A stretch of 5,381 nucleotides of DNA from Burkholderiales bacterium (GTDB lineage Bacteria; Pseudomonadota; Gammaproteobacteria; Burkholderiales; Usitatibacteraceae). Location: contig JANXWW010000227.1 of the NCBI GenBank assembly GCA_025350945.1, positions 1-5,381 on the forward strand, read 5' to 3'. This document shows, in pieces, positions 4,579 through 5,381 of the stretch; the first letter of the stretch is position 1, and each line of letters starts with the position of its first letter. A model generated the notes under the pieces. The model saw only the letters and a program-made list of their open reading frames with translations. It searched no databases and was not told the DNA's origin. Made by a program: the position numbers and the translations under genes.

Positions 4579-5381
4579 TTAATGAAGAAACGCATGAAGT
4601 ACGTCACAAAAATAATGCGTAATCTGATGCCAGTCGCTGGTGAGAAACGTTTGCCGAAGCCGAATCTCAAAGCCAAAATCAGATTGCGCGTAGAAGTTTT
4701 TTAGTGGAATGTAAAACTTGGGGCTGACACCATATCGACGCAAAATTGCATGAAAAATCACGCGGCTCACCCGCCCGTTGCCATCCATGAAAGGGTGAAT
4801 GCAGCTAATCATGACCAGCGCCACCATTGCCGTTTGCAAAGGCGATTCAGTCGCGCGCGCGACGATGTAGCGATGCAATTCTTGCAGCCTGCGCAGCACC
4901 TCGTGCACCGGAACACACTGCCAACCGACACCTTTTGGATCGGGCAAGATAATGGAAGACGCGGTGCGAATGCGCGTGCTGGATTCAAGCAGATGACTGA
5001 CAATGCGTTCCAGACAGGTCACGAAGACATCTGCGTTTGCGCTACAGATCGCGACATCAATATCCGCATACAAAATATTGAGCGCCGCCCGTTCGGCAAT
5101 ATTACGTTTAGAAATTATCGATAACGTTTGCGCGAGCTTTTCGCGCGATGGTTTTCCGCCTGCGCGTTCGAGCGCGCTATTCGAAAGTGGATGACTGAGG
5201 CGATGGTAGGTCTCACCATTGCTATCGATTACTTGAGACGCCAGGATAGAAACATATGAGGGCGCTGCCACGTCACTGCGCCAAGCGAGAAGTGCGCACC
5301 ACGTTTCATCGACAAGACGGGTCGTGTCCGTTTGAAGTGCAGCCACTCCATCGTAAGACGGAACATGAAAAGGAATCAAAC
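4579..5381 (-). CDS. Fic-family protein (probable AMP-transferase), 5' end outside window
   Basis: Fic-domain protein, C-terminal 267 or so residues. The complete core motif H-P-F-M-D-G-N-G-R-V-S-R is at 4797-4762: the catalytic His, the acidic Mg-binding residue, the glycine/Asn phosphate loop and the final Arg are all present, so the enzyme should be active. Known members mostly transfer AMP from ATP to Ser, Thr or Tyr of target proteins. The preceding helix (MVALVMISCI) and following FHAILRRYG fit the fold. The frame is open to the right edge with no ATG there (only a TTG at 5379), so the true start lies further upstream. I see no canonical inhibitory (S/T)xxxE(G/N) motif; the nearest, SHLLES, lacks the final G/N. 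Inhibition could come from the missing N-terminus or a separate antitoxin. No signal peptide or secretion signal can be judged. Confidence 0.85.
   Translation of the reverse strand, partial: LIPFHVPSYDGVAALQTDTTRLVDETWCALLAWRSDVAAPSYVSILASQVIDSNGETYHRLSHPLSNSALERAGGKPSREKLAQTLSIISKRNIAERAALNILYADIDVAICSANADVFVTCLERIVSHLLESSTRIRTASSIILPDPKGVGWQCVPVHEVLRRLQELHRYIVARATESPLQTAMVALVMISCIHPFMDGNGRVSRVIFHAILRRYGVSPKFYIPLKNFYAQSDFGFEIRLRQTFLTSDWHQITHYFCDVLHAFLH

Noticed and set aside
4516..4704. Plus-strand open frame of 62 codons beginning in the gap after the Fic gene
   Set aside because: It starts at a TTG, has no ribosome binding site, and most of it is antisense to the Fic C-terminus.
1..5381. 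CRISPR array, tRNA or rRNA genes, insertion sequences
   Set aside because: I saw no regularly spaced direct repeats, no cloverleaf-like or rRNA-like stretches and no transposase motifs on either strand by eye.

Overview
The window looks like a moderately GC-rich chromosomal segment of a Gram-negative bacterium of the Pseudomonadota. Burkholderiales or a relative is my best guess, from the flavour of the metabolic proteins; this is inference and no rRNA or marker gene is present. All five recognisable genes lie on the minus strand, so transcription runs from position 5381 down to 1.

In transcription order the window holds: (1) a Fic-family protein, probable AMP-transferase, with its 5' end cut off at the right edge (4579-5381); (2) a gene-free, hairpin-rich stretch (4250-4578) with a strong sigma70-like promoter, a 5'-terminal hairpin, a terminator-like 20-bp stem-loop and a possible remnant of a plus-strand gene; (3) a secreted peptidyl-Lys metalloendopeptidase of family M35 (3152-4249); (4) 30 bp downstream, a small secreted protein (2585-3121) that is a stand-alone relative of the protease's N-terminal, propeptide-like domain; (5) after a 59-bp gap with an operator-like dyad, a very tight metabolic cluster: a beta-hydroxyacid dehydrogenase of the GarR/GlxR/HIBADH superfamily (1653-2525), a Rossmann-plus-SAF-domain oxidoreductase of the predicted homoserine dehydrogenase/DRL family (312-1652), and the N-terminal third of a cystathionine beta-lyase (1-308).

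The secretion pair is the most interesting part. The protease has the full aspzincin zinc site, the disulfide spacing and the Lys-specificity acidic residues of the fungal Lys-N enzymes. Its neighbour is a second copy of the pro-region without a catalytic domain. An inhibitor, folding helper or self-protection factor for the protease is a reasonable hypothesis, not shown by the sequence.

The metabolic cluster is packed with 0- and 3-nt gaps and is almost certainly co-translated. Its pathway is unclear: the oxidoreductase family includes the alternative DXP reductoisomerase (DRL) of Brucella, while the adjacent beta-lyase points toward sulfur amino acid metabolism or C-S bond cleavage.
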